Below, one piece after another: positions 50,101-63,700 of a stretch of 64,000 bases of DNA (positions are counted from its first letter, which is position 1; the number at the start of each line of letters is the position of its first letter). The notes under the pieces were generated by a model. It was given only the letters and a program-made list of their open reading frames with translations, was not told where the DNA came from and made no database searches. The stretch comes from Aurelia coerulea (lineage: Eukaryota; Cnidaria; Scyphozoa; Semaeostomeae; Ulmaridae). The stretch covers positions 15,956,501-16,020,500 of the forward strand of contig CM076944.1 of NCBI GenBank assembly GCA_039566865.1. Reading direction: 5' to 3'. Both the position numbers and the translations under genes were made by a program.

Positions 50101-53100
50101 ATTTTGTTTTATTTGAGCAAAAAACATTTAATTAATCGATATTTGTTGATGCAGTAAAGGTAACATAATACTAAAGAAAGAACTAATGTCTATATTAATG
50201 TTACCAAGAATGGTTGCTGCAGCACTAATATAGTGCTATGAAAGAAGTAGCTGGCAGAACTAAAGCTTTAAAGAATGATGATTTTTATAATTTTAATTGT
50301 AGCAAAAAAAGTGCGTTAATCTACACTTTTTGTGTTTATATTTTGTTTTATTTGAGCAAATAAACATTTAATTAATCGATGTTTGTTGATGCAGTAAAGC
50401 TATAATAAGACTATAGAAACAACTAATGTCTATAGTAATGTTTCCAAGAATGGTTGCTGCAGCACTATTATAGTGCTATAAAAGGAGTAGCTGGCAGAAC
50501 TAAAGTTTTAAAGAACAATGAGCGCAATACTCTTTATAATTTGAACTATAGCTGATAAAGTGCGTTAATCCACACATTTTGTGTTTATATTCTGTTTTCA
50601 TTGAGCAAATAAACATTTAATTAAACGATGTTTGTTGATGCAGTAAAGCTAAAATAAGACTAAAGAAACAAGTAATGTCTATAGTAATGTTTCCAAGAAT
50701 GGTTGCTGCAGCACTAACATAATGCTATAAAAGAAGTAGCTGGCTGAACTAAAGTTTTAAATAACGATGAGCGCAATACTTTTTATAATATGTGTTGTAG
50801 CTAATAAAGTGCGTTAATCCACAATTTTTTGCGTATATATTTTGTTTTCTTAGCGAAAATAAACATTTAATTAATCGATGTTTGTTGATGCAATAATGCT
50901 AAAATAAGACTAAATATAGAACTAATGTCTATAGTTATGTTTCCACAAATGGTTGAAGTGGTTGCTGCAGCACTAATATGGTATTATAAAAGAAGTAGCT
51001 GGCAGAACTAAAGTTTTAAATGACGATGAGCGCAATACTTTTTATAATATTTGTTGTAGCTAATAAAGTGCATTAATTCACAGTTTTTGTGTTTATATTT
51101 TGTTTTCTTTGAGAAAATAATCATTTAATTAATCAATGTTTGTTGCTGCATAAAAGCTAAAATAAGACTGAAAAAAGAACTAATGTCGATAGTAATGTTT
51201 CCTAGAATGGTTATTGTGCCACTAATATAGTGCTAAAAAGGAAGTAGCTGGCAGAACTACTAGATGAGCGCAATGATTTTTATAATATGAATTGTAGCTA
51301 ATAAAGTGCGTTAATCAACAGTTTTTGTGTTGATATTTTGTTTTCTTTGAGCTAATAGACAGTTAATTAATCGATATTTCTTGATGCAGTAAAACTAACA
51401 TAAGACTAATGAAAGAACTAATGTCTATATTAATGTTTCCAAGAATGGTTGCTGCAGAACTAATATAGTGCTATAAAAGAAGTAGCTGGGAGAACTAAAT
51501 TTTTAAAGAACGATGAGTGCAATACTCTTTATAATATGAATTGTAGCTAATAATGTGCGTTAATCCACACTTTTTGTGTTTATATTTTGTTTTCTTTGAG
51601 CAAATAAACATTTAAATAAGCGATATTTGTTGATCCAGTAAAGCTAACATAAGACTAATGAAAGAACTAATGTCTATATTAACGTTTCCAAGAATGGTTG
51701 CAGCAGCACTAATATAGTGTTATATAAAAGAAGTAGCTGGCAGAACTAAAGATTTAAATAACGATGAGCGCAATACTCTTTCAAATATGTATTGTAGCTA
51801 GTAAAGTGCGTTAATCAACACTTTTCGTGCTAATATTTTGTTTTCTTTGAGAAAATAACCATTTAATTAATCGATGTTTGTTGATGCAGTAAAGCTAAAA
51901 TAAGACTAAATAGAGAACTAATGTCTATACTTATGGTTCCAAAAATGGTTGAAATGGTTGCTGCAGCACTAAATTGGTATTATAAAAGAAGTAGCTGGCA
52001 GAACTAAAGTTTTAAAGAACGATGAGCGCAATACTCTTTCAAATATGTATTGTAGCTAATAAAGTGCGTTAATCGACACTTTTCGTGCTTATATTTTGTT
52101 TTCTTTGAGAAAATAACCATTTAATTAATCGATGTTTGTTGATGCAGTAAAGCTAAAATAAGACTAAATAGAGAACAAATGTCTATAGTTATGTTTCCAA
52201 AAATGGTTGAAATGGTTGCTGCAGCACAAATATGGTATTATAAAAAAGTAGCTGGCAGAACTACAGTTTTAAAGAACGATGAACGCAATACTCTTTATAA
52301 TATGTATTGTAGCTAATAAATTGCGTTTATCCACACTTTTTGTGTTTAAATTGTGTTTTCTTTGAGCAAATAAACATTTAATTAATCGATATTTGTTGAT
52401 GCAGTAAAGCTAACATAAGACTAATGAAAGAACTAATGTCTATATTAATGTTTCAAAGAATGGTTGCTGCAGCACTAATATAGTGCTATAAAAGAAGTAG
52501 CTGGCAGAACTAAAGTTTTGAATAACGATGAGCGCAATACTTTTTATAATATTTGTTGTAGCTAATAAAGTGCGTTAATCCACATTTTTTGTGTTTATAT
52601 TTTGTTTTCTTTGAGAAAACAAACATTAAATTAATCGATGTTTGTTGAAGCAGTAAAGCTAAAAAAAGACTAAAGAAACAACTAATGTCTATAGTAATGT
52701 TTCCAAGAATGGTTGCTGCAGCACTAATATAGTACTATAGAAGAAGTAGCTGGCAGAACTACTAGATGAGCGCAATGCTTTTTATAATATGAATTGTAGC
52801 TAATAAAGTGCGTTAATCTACACTTTTTGTGATTATATTTTGTTTTCTTTGAGCAAATAAACATTTAATTAATCGTTATTTGTTGATGCAGTAAAACTAA
52901 CATAAGACTAATGAAAGAACTAATGTCTATATTAATGTTTCCAAGAATGGTTGCTGCAGCACCAATATAGTGCTATAAAAGAAGTAGCTGGCAGAACTAA
53001 AGTTTTAAATAACGATGAGCGCAATACTTTTTATAATATTTGTTGTAGCTAATAAAGTGCGTTAATCCACACTTTTTTTGTTTATATTTTGTTTTCTTTG

Positions 53101-54589
53101 AGAAAATAAACATTTGATTAATCGATGTTTGTTGCTGCATAAAAGTTAAAATAAGACTGAAAAAAGAACTAATGTCTATAGTAATGTTTCCAAGAATGGT
53201 TACTGCAGCACTAATATAGTGCTATAGAAGAAGTAGCTGGCAGAACTACTAGATGAGCGCAATCCTTTTTATAATATGAATTGTAGCTAATAAAGTGTGT
53301 TAATCTACACTTTTTGTGATTATATTTTGTTTTCTTTGAGCAAATAAACATTTAATTAATAGATATTTGTTGATGCAATAAAGCTAACATAAGACTAATG
53401 AAAGAACTAATGTCTATATTAATGTTTCCAAGAATGGTTGCTGCAGCACCAATATAGTGCTATAAAAGAAGTAGCTGGCAGAACTAAAGTTTTAAAGAAC
53501 GATGGGCGCAATACTCTTTATAATATGTATTGTAGCTAATAAAGTGCGGTAGTCCACACTAAATGTGTTTATATTTTGTTTTCTTTGAGAAAATAACCAT
53601 TTAATTAATCGCTGTTTGTTGATGCAGTAAAGCTAAAATAAGACTCAATAGAGAACTAATGTCTATAGTTATGTTTCCAAAAATGGTTGAAATGGTTGCT
53701 GCAGCACTAATATGGTATTATAAAAGAAGTAGCTGGCAGAACTACAGTTTTAAAGAACGATAAACGCAATACTATTTATAATATGTATTGTAGCTAATAA
53801 AGTGCTTGAATCCACACCTTTTGTGTTTAAATTTTGTTTTATTTGAGCAAAAAACATTTAATTAATCGATATTTGTTGATGCAGTAAAGGTAACATAATA
53901 CTAAAGAAAGAACTAATGTCTATATTAATGTTACCAAGAATGGTTGCTGCAGCACTAATATAGTGCTATGAAAGAAGTAGCTGGCAGAACTAAAGCTTTA
54001 AAGAATGATGATTTTTATAATTTTAATTGTAGCAAAAAAAGTGCGTTAATCTACACTTTTTGTGTTTATATTTTGTTTTATTTGAGCAAATAAACATTTA
54101 ATTAATCGATGTTTGTTGATGCAGTAAAGCTATAATAAGACTATAGAAACAACTAATGTCTATAGTAATGTTTCCAAGAATGGTTGCTGCAGCACTATTA
54201 TAGTGCTATAAAAGGAGTAGCTGGCAGAACTAAAGTTTTAAAGAACAATGAGCGCAATACTCTTTATAATTTGAACTATAGCTGATAAAGTGCGTTAATC
54301 CACACATTTTGTGTTTATATTCTGTTTTCATTGAGCAAATAAACATTTAATTAAACGATGTTTGTTGATGCAGTAAAGCTAAAATAAGACTAAAGAAACA
54401 AGTAATGTCTATAGTAATGTTTCCAAGAATGGTTGCTGCAGCACTAACATAATGCTATAAAAGAAGTAGCTGGCTGAACTAAAGTTTTAAATAACGATGA
54501 GCGCAATACTTTTTATAATATGTGTTGTAGCTAATAAAGTGCGTTAATCCACAATTTTTTGCGTATATATTTTGTTTTCTTAGCGAAAA
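47154..54589 (+). repeat. higher-order repeat, two tandem copies of a 3730-bp 15-mer
   Basis: Copy 1 (47154-50883) and copy 2 (50884-54589, short of its last ~24 bp) align at a constant offset of 3730 bp, i.e. 15 monomers averaging 248.7 bp. In the first lines of the block and at several points further along I found no differences, including at rare variants such as the CACACTAAATGTG hairpin at 49826 and 53556, GATCCAGTAAAG at ~47902 and ~51632, and AATTTTAATTGTAGC at ~50289 and ~54019. Divergence sets in at 54590 (A versus T at 50860). This is the longest and apparently youngest duplication in the window. Confidence 0.93.
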
Positions 54590-57500
54590 AAAACATTTAA
54601 TTAATCGATGTTTGTTGATGCAGTAAAGCTAACATAAAAATAAAGAAAGAACTAATGTCTATATTAATATTACCAAGAATGGTTGCTGCAGCACTACTAT
54701 AGTGCCATAAAAGAAGTAGCTGGCAGAAATAAAATTTTAAAGAACGATGAGTGCAATACTCTTTATATTATGAATTGTAGCTAATAAAGTGTGTTAATCC
54801 ACACTTTTTGTGTTTTTATTTTGTTTTCTTTGAGTAAATAAACATTTAATTAATAGATGTTTGTTGATGCAGTAAAGCTAACATGAAAATAAAGAAAGAA
54901 CTAATGTCTATAGTAATGTTTCCAAGAATGGTTGCTGCAGCACTACTATAGTGCCATAAAAGAAGTAGCTGGCAGAACTAAAATTTTAGAGAACGATGAG
55001 TGCAATACTCTTTATATTATGAATTGTAGCTAATAAAGTGCGTTAATCCACACTTTTTGTGTTTTTATTTTGTTTTCTTTGAGGAAATAAATATTTAATT
55101 AATTGATGTTTGTTGATGCAGTAAAGCTAACATAAAGCTAAAGAAAGAACTAATGTCTATATTAATATTTCCAAGAATGGTTGCTGCAGCACTAATTTAG
55201 TGCTATAAAAGAAGACGCTGGCAGAACTAAAGTTTTAAAGAACGATTAGTGCAATACTCTTTATAATATGAATTGTAGGTAATAAAGTGCGTTAATCGAC
55301 ACTTTTAGTGTTTATATTTTGTTTTCTTTGAGAAAATAAACATTTAATTAATCGATGTTTGTTGATGCAGTAAAGTTAAAATGAGACTAAATAGAGAACT
55401 AATGTCTATAGTTATGTTTCCAAGAATGGTTTTTGAAGCACTAATATAGAGCTATAAAAGAAGTAGCTGGCAGAACTAAAGTTTTAAAGAACGATGATTT
55501 TTATAATATTAATTGTAGCAAATAAAGTGCATTAATCCACAATTTTTGTGTATATATTTTGTTTTCTTTGAGCAAATAAACAATAAAATTAATCGATGTT
55601 TGTTGATGCAGTAAAGCTAAAATAAGACCAAAGAAACAACTAATGTCTATAGTAATGTTTCCAAGAATGGTTGCTGCAGCACTAATATAGTGCCATTTAA
55701 GAAGTAGCTGGCAGAACTAAAGTTTTAAAGAACGATGAGTGCAATACTCTTTATATTATGAACTGTAGCTAATAAATTGCGTTAATCCACACTTTTTGTG
55801 TTTTTATTTTGTTTTCTTTGAGTAAATAAACATTTAATTAATCGATGTTTGTTGATGCAGTAAAGCGAAAATAAGACTAAAGAAACAACTAATGTCTATA
55901 GTAATGTTTCCAAGAATTTTTGCTGCAGCACTAATATAGTGCCATTTAAGAAGTAGCTGGCAGAACTAAAGTTTTAAAGAACGATGAGCGCAATACTCTT
56001 TATAATATGTATTGTAGCTAATAAAGTGCGTTAATCCACTTTATTTGTTTTTATATTTTGCTTTCTTTGAGAAAACAAACATTAAATTAATCGATGTTTG
56101 TTGAAGCAGTAAAGCTAAAAAAAGACTAAAGAAACAACTAATGTCTATAGTAATGTTTCCAAGAATGGTTGCTGCAGCACTAATATAGTGCTATAAAAGA
56201 AGTAGCTGGCAGAACTACTAGATGAGCGCAATGCTTTTTATAATATGAAATGTAGCTAATAAAGTGCGTTAATCTACACTTTTTGTGATTATATTTTGTT
56301 TTCTTTGAGCAAATAAACATTTAATTAATCGATGTTTTGTTGATGCAGTAAAGGTAACATAATACTAAAGAAAGAACTAATGTCTATAGTAATGTTTCCA
56401 AGAATGGTTGCAGCAGCACTAATATAGTGCTATAAAAGAAGTAGCTGGCAGAACTAAAGTTTTAAAGAACGATGAGCGCAATACTCTTTCAAATATGAAT
56501 TGTGGGTAATTAAGTGCGTTAATCCACCCTTTTCGTGCTTATATTTTGTTTTCTTTGAGAAAATAAACATTTAATTAATCAAAGTTTGTTGATGCAGTAA
56601 AGCTAAAATAAGACTAAAGAAACAACTAATGTCTATAGTAATGTTTCCAAGAATGGTATTATAAAAGAACTAGTATGGTATTATAAAAGAAGTAGCTGGC
56701 AGAACTAAAGTTTTAAATAACGATGAGCGCAATACTTTTTATAATATTTGTTGTAGCTAATAAAGTGCGTTAATTCACAGTTTTTGTGTTTATATTTTGT
56801 TTTCTTTGAGAAAATAAACATTTAATTAATCGATGTTTGTTGCTGCATAAAAGCTAAAATAAGACTAAAGAAACAACTAATGTCTATAGTAATGTTTCCA
56901 AGAATGGTTGGTGCAGCACTAATATAGTGCTATAAAAGAAGTAGCTGGCAGAACTAAAGTTTTATATAGCGATGAGCGCAATACTTTTTATAATATTTAT
57001 TGTAGCTAATAAAGTGCGTTAATTCACAGTTTTTGTGTTTATATTTTGTTTTCTTTGAGAAAATAAACATTTAATTAATCGATGTTTGTTGCTGCATAAA
57101 AGCTAAAATAAGACTAAAGAAACAACTAATGTCTATAGTAATGTTTCCAAGAATGGCTACTGCAGCACTAATATAGTGCTATAAAAGAAGTAGCTGGCAG
57201 AACTACTAAATGAGCGCAATGATTTTTATAATATGAATTGTAGCTAATAAAGTGCGTTAATCTACCGTTTTGGTGTTGATATTTTGTTTTCTTTGAGCTA
57301 ATAAACATTTAATTAATCGATATTTCTTGATGCAGTAAAACTAACAAAAGACTAATGAAAGAACTAATGTCTATATTAATGTTTCCAAGAATGGTATTAT
57401 AAAAGCACTAGTATGGTATTATAAAAGAAGTAGCTGGCAGAACTAAAGTTTTAAATAACGATGAGCGCAATACTTTTTATAATATTTGTTGTAGCTAATA

Positions 57501-57769
57501 AAGTGCGTTAATTCACAGTTTTTGTGTTGATATTTTGTTTTCTTTGAGCTAATAAACATTTAATTAATCGATATTTCTTGATGCAGTAAAACTAACATAA
57601 GACTAATGAAAGAACTAATGTCTATATTAATGTTTCCAAGAATGGTTGCAGCAGCACTAATATAGTGTTATATAAAAGAAGTAGCTGGCAGAACTAAAGA
57701 TTTAAATAACAATGATCGCAATACTCTTTCAAATATGTATTGTAGCTAATAAAGTGCGTTAATCAACAC

Positions 57770-60700
57770 TTTTCGTGCTAATAATTTGTTTTCTTTGAGA
57801 AAATAACCATTTAATTAATCGATGTTTGTTGATGCAATAAAGCTAAAATAAGACTAAATATAGAACTAATGTCTATAGTTATGTTTCCAAAAATGGTTGA
57901 AATGGTTGCTGCAGCACTAATATGGTATTATAAAAGAAGTATCTGGCAGAACTAAAGTTTTAAATAACGATGAGCGCAATACTTTTTATAATATTAGTTG
58001 TAGCTAATAAAGTGCGTTAATCCACATTTTATGTGTTTATATTTTGTTTTATTTGAGCAAACAAACACTTAATTAATCGATGTTTGTTGATGCAGTAAAG
58101 GTAACATAAGACTATAGAAACAACTAATGTCTATAGTAATGTTTCCAAGAATGGTTGCTGCAGCACTAATATAGTGATATAAAAGAAGTAGCTGGCAGAA
58201 CTAAAGCTTTAAAGAATGATGATTTTTATAATATTAATTGTAGCAAATAAAGTGCGTTAATCCACACTTTTTGTGTTTATATTTTGTTTTATTTGAGCAA
58301 CTAAAAATTTAATTAAACGATGTTTGTTGATGCAGTAAAGGTAACATAATACTAAAGAAAGAACTAATGTCTATATTAATGTTACCAAGAATGGTTGCTG
58401 CAACACTATTATACTGCTATAAAAGGAGTAGCTGGCAGAACTAAAGTTTTAAAGAACAATGAGCGCAATACTCTTTATAATTTGAACTATAGCTGATAAA
58501 GTGCGTTAATCCACACATTTCGTGTTTATATTTTGTTTTCTTTGAGAAAATAAACATTTAATTAATCGATGTTTGTTGATGCTGTAAAGCTAAATTAAGA
58601 CTAAAGAAACAACTAATGTCTATAGTAATTTTTCCAAGAATGGTTGCAGCAGCACTAATATAGTGTTATATAAAAGAAGTAGCTGGCAGAACTAAAGATT
58701 TAAATAACGATGAGCACAATACTCTTTCAAATATGTATTGTAGCTAATAAAGTGCGTTAATCAACACTTTTTGTGCTAATATTTTGTTTTCTTTGAGAAA
58801 ATAACCATTTAATTAATCGATGTTTGTTGATGCAATAAAGCTAAAATAAGACTAAATATAGAACTAATGTCTATAGTTATGTTTCCAAAAGTGGTTGGAA
58901 TGGTTGCTGCAGCACTAATATGGTATTATAAAAGAAGTAGCTGGCAGAACTAAAGTTTTAAATTACGATGAGCGCAATACTTTTCATAATATTTGTTGTA
59001 GCTAATAAAGTGCGTTAATCCACATTTTTTGTGTTTATATTTTGTTTTCTTTGAGAAAACAAACATTAAATTAATCGATGTTTGTTGAAGCAGTAAAGCT
59101 AAAAAAAGACTAAAGAAACAACTAATGTCTATAGTAATGTTTCCAAGAATGGTTGCTGCAGCACTAATATAGTGCTATAGAAGAAGTAGCTGGCAGAACT
59201 ACTAGATGAGCGCAATGCTGTTTTTAATATGAATTGTAGCTAATAAAGTGCGTTAATCAACACTTTTTGTGATTATATTTTGTTTTCTTTGAGCAAATAA
59301 ACATTTAATTAATCGATATTTGTTGATGCAGTAAAGCTAACATAAGACTAATGAAAGAACTAATGTCTATATTAACGTTTCCAAGAATGGTTGCAGCAGC
59401 ACTAATATAGTGTTATATAAAAGAAGTAGCTGGCAGAACTAAAGATTTAAATAACGATGAGCGCAATACTCTTTCAAATATGTATTGTAGCTAGTAAAGT
59501 GCGTTAATCAACACTTTTCGTGCTAATATTTTGTTTTCTTTGAGAAAATAACCATTTAATTAATCGATGTTTGTTGATGCAATAAAGCTAAAATAAGACT
59601 AAATATAGAACTAATGTCTATAGTTATGTTTCCAAAAATGGTTGAAATGGTTGCTGCAGCACTAGATTGGTATTATAAAAGAAGTAGCTTGCAGAACTAA
59701 AGTTTTAAAGAACGATGATTTTTATAATATTAATTGTAGCAAATAAAGTGCGTTAATCCACACTTTTCGTGCTAATAATTTGTTTTCTTTGAGAAAATAA
59801 CCATTTAATTAATCGATGTTTGTTGATGCAATAAAGCTAAAATAAGACTAAATATAGAACTAATGTCTATAGTTATGTTTCCAAAAATGGTTGAAATGGT
59901 TGCTGCAGCACTAATATGGTATTATAAAAGAAGTATCTGGCAGAACTAAAGTTTTAAATAACGATGAGCGCAATACTTTTTATAATATTAGTTGTAGCTA
60001 ATAAAGTGCGTTAATCCACATTTTATGTGTTTATATTTTGTTTTATTTGAGCAAACAAACACTTAATTAATCGATGTTTGTTGATGCAGTAAAGGTAACA
60101 TAAGACTATAGAAACAACTAATGTCTATAGTAATGTTTCCAAGAATGGTTGCTGCAGCACTAATATAGTGATATAAAAGAAGTAGCTGGCAGAACTAAAG
60201 CTTTAAAGAATGATGATTTTTATAATATTAATTGTAGCAAATAAAGTGCGTTAATCCACACTTTTTGTGTTTATATTTTGTTTTATTTGAGCAACTAAAA
60301 ATTTAATTAAACGATGTTTGTTGATGCAGTAAAGGTAACATAATACTAAAGAAAGAACTAATGTCTATATTAATGTTACCAAGAATGGTTGCTGCAACAC
60401 TATTATACTGCTATAAAAGGAGTAGCTGGCAGAACTAAAGTTTTAAAGAAAAATGAGCGCAATACTCTTTATAATTTGAACTATAGCTGATAAAGTGCGT
60501 TAATCCACACATTTCGTGTTTATATTTTGTTTTCTTTGAGAAAATAAACATTTAATTAATCGATGTTTGTTGATGCTGTAAAGCTAAATTAAGACTAAAG
60601 AAACAACTAATGTCTATAGTAATTTTTCCAAGAATGGTTGCTGCAGAACTAATATAGTGCTATAAAAGAAGTAGCTGGCAGAACTAAATTTTTAAAGAAC

Positions 60701-63700
60701 GATGAGTGCAATACTCTCTATAATATGAATTGTAGCTAATAAAGTGCGTTAATCCACACTTTTTGTGTTTATATTTTGTTTTCTTTGAGAAAATAAACAT
60801 TTAATTAATCGATGTTTGTTGATGCTGTAAAGCTAAATTAAGACTAAAGAAACAACTAATGTCTATAGTAATTTTTCCAAGAATGGTTGCAGCAGCACTA
60901 ATATAGTGTTATATAAAAGAAGTAGCTGGCAGAACTAAAGATTTAAATAACGATGAGCACAATACTCTTTCAAATATGTATTGTAGCTAATAAAGTGCGT
61001 TAATCAACACTTTTCGTGCTAATATTTTGTTTTCTTTGAGAAAATAACCATTTAATTAATCGATGTTTGTTGATGCAATAAAGCTAAAATAAGACTAAAT
61101 ATAGAACTAATGTCTATAGTTATGTTTCCAAAAGTGGTTGGAATGGTTGCTGCAGCACTAATATGGTATTATAAAAGAAGTAGCTGGCAGAACTAAAGTT
61201 TTAAATTACGATGAGCGCAATACTTTTCATAATATTTGTTGTAGCTAATAAAGTGCGTTAATCCACATTTTTTGTGTTTATATTTTGTTTTCTTTGAGAA
61301 AACAAACATTAAATTAATCGATGTTTGTTGAAGCAGTAAAGCTAAAAAAAGACTAAAGAAACAACTAATGTCTATAGTAATGTTTCCAAGAATGGTTGCT
61401 GCAGCACTAATATAGTGCTATAGAAGAAGTAGCTGGCAGAACTACTAGATGAGCGCAATGCTGTTTTTAATATGAATTGTAGCTAATAAAGTGCGTTAAT
61501 CAACACTTTTTGTGATTATATTTTGTTTTCTTTGAGCAAATAAACATTTAATTAATCGATATTTGTTGATGCAGTAAAGCTAACATAAGACTAATGAAAG
61601 AACTAATGTCTATATTAACGTTTCCAAGAATGGTTGCAGCAGCACTAATATAGTGTTATATAAAAGAAGTAGCTGGCAGAACTAAAGATTTAAATAACGA
61701 TGAGCGCAATACTCTTTCAAATATGTATTGTAGCTAGTAAAGTGCGTTAATCAACACTTTTCGTGCTAATATTTTGTTTTCTTTGAGAAAATAACCATTT
61801 AATTAATCGATGTTTGTTGATGCAATAAAGCTAAAATAAGACTAAATATAGAACTAATGTCTATAGTTATGTTTCCAAAAATGGTTGAAATGGTTGCTGC
61901 AGCACTAGATTGGTATTATAAAAGAAGTAGCTTGCAGAACTAAAGTTTTAAAGAACGATGATTTTTATAATATTAATTGTAGCAAATAAAGTGCGTTAAT
62001 CCACACTTTTTGTGTTTATATTTTGTTTTCTTTGAACAAATAAACATTTAATTAATCGATGTTTGTTGATGCAGTAAAGCTAAAATAAGACCAAAGAAAG
62101 ATCTAATGTCTATAGTAATTTTTCCAAGAATGGTTGCTGCAGCACTAACGTAGTGCTATAAAAGAAGTAGCTGGCAGAACTAAAGTTTTTAAGAACGATG
62201 ATTTTTATAATATGAATTGTAGCAAATATAGTGCGTTAATCCACACTTTTTGTGTTTATATTTCGTTTTATTTGAGCAAATAAAAATTTAATTAAACGAT
62301 GTTTGTTGATGCAGTAAAGGTAACATAATACTAAAGAAAGAACTAATGTCTATATTAATGTTACCAAGAATGGTTGCTGCAACACTATTATACTGCTATA
62401 AAAGGAGTAGCTGGCAGAACTAAAGTTTTAAAGAACAATGAGCGCAATACTCTTTATAATTTGAACTATAGCTGATAAAGTGCGTTAATCCACACATTTC
62501 GTGTTTATATTTTGTTTTCTTTGAGAAAATAAACATTTAATTAATCGATGTTTGTTGATGCTGTAAAGCTAAATTAAGACTAAAGAAACAACTAATGTCT
62601 ATAGTAATTTTTCCAAGAATGGTTGCTGCAGAACTAATATAGTGCTATAAAAGAAGTAGCTGGCAGAACTAAATTTTTAAAGAACGATGAGTGCAATACT
62701 CTCTATAATATGAATTGTAGCTAATAAAGTGCGTTAATCCACACTTTTTGTGTTTATATTTTGTTTTCTTTGAGAAAATAAACATTTAATTAATCGATGT
62801 TTGTTGATGCTGTAAAGCTAAATTAAGACTAAAGAAACAACTAATGTCTATAGTAATTTTTCCAAGAATGGTTGCAGCAGCACTAATATAGTGTTATATA
62901 AAAGAAGTAGCTGGCAGAACTAAAGATTTAAATAACGATGAGCACAATACTCTTTCAAATATGTATTGTAGCTAATAAAGTGCGTTAATCAACACTTTTC
63001 GTGCTTATATTTTGTTTTCTTTGAGAAAATAACCATTTAATTAATCGATGTTTGTTGATGCAATAAAGCTAAAATAAAACTAAATATAGAACTAATGTCT
63101 ATAGTTATGTTTCCAAAAGTGGTTGGAATGGTTGCTGCAGCACTAATATGGTATTATAAAAGAAGTAGCTGGCAGAACTAAAGTTTTAAATTACGATGAG
63201 CGCAATACTTTTTATAATATTTGTTGTAGCTAATAAAGTGCGTTAATCCACATTTTTTGTGTTTATATTTTGTTTTCTTTGAGAAAACAAACATTAAATT
63301 AATCGATGTTTGTTGAAGCAGTAAAGCTAAAAAAAGACTAAAGAAACAACTAATGTCTATAGTAATGTTTCCAAGAATGGTTGCTGCAGCACTAATATAG
63401 TGCTATAGAAGAAGTAGCTGGCAGAACTACTAGATGAGCGCAATGCTTTTTTTAATATGAATTGTAGCTAATAAAGTGCGTTAATCAACACTTTTTGTGA
63501 TTATATTTTGTTTTCTTTGAGCAAATAAACATTTAATTAATCGATATTTGTTGATGCAGTAAAGCTAACATAAGACTAATGAAAGAACTAATGTCTATAT
63601 TAACGTTTCCAAGAATGGTTGCTGCAGCACTAATATAGTGTTATATAAAAGAAGTAGCTGGCAGAACTAAAGATTTAAATAACGATGAGCGCAATACTCT

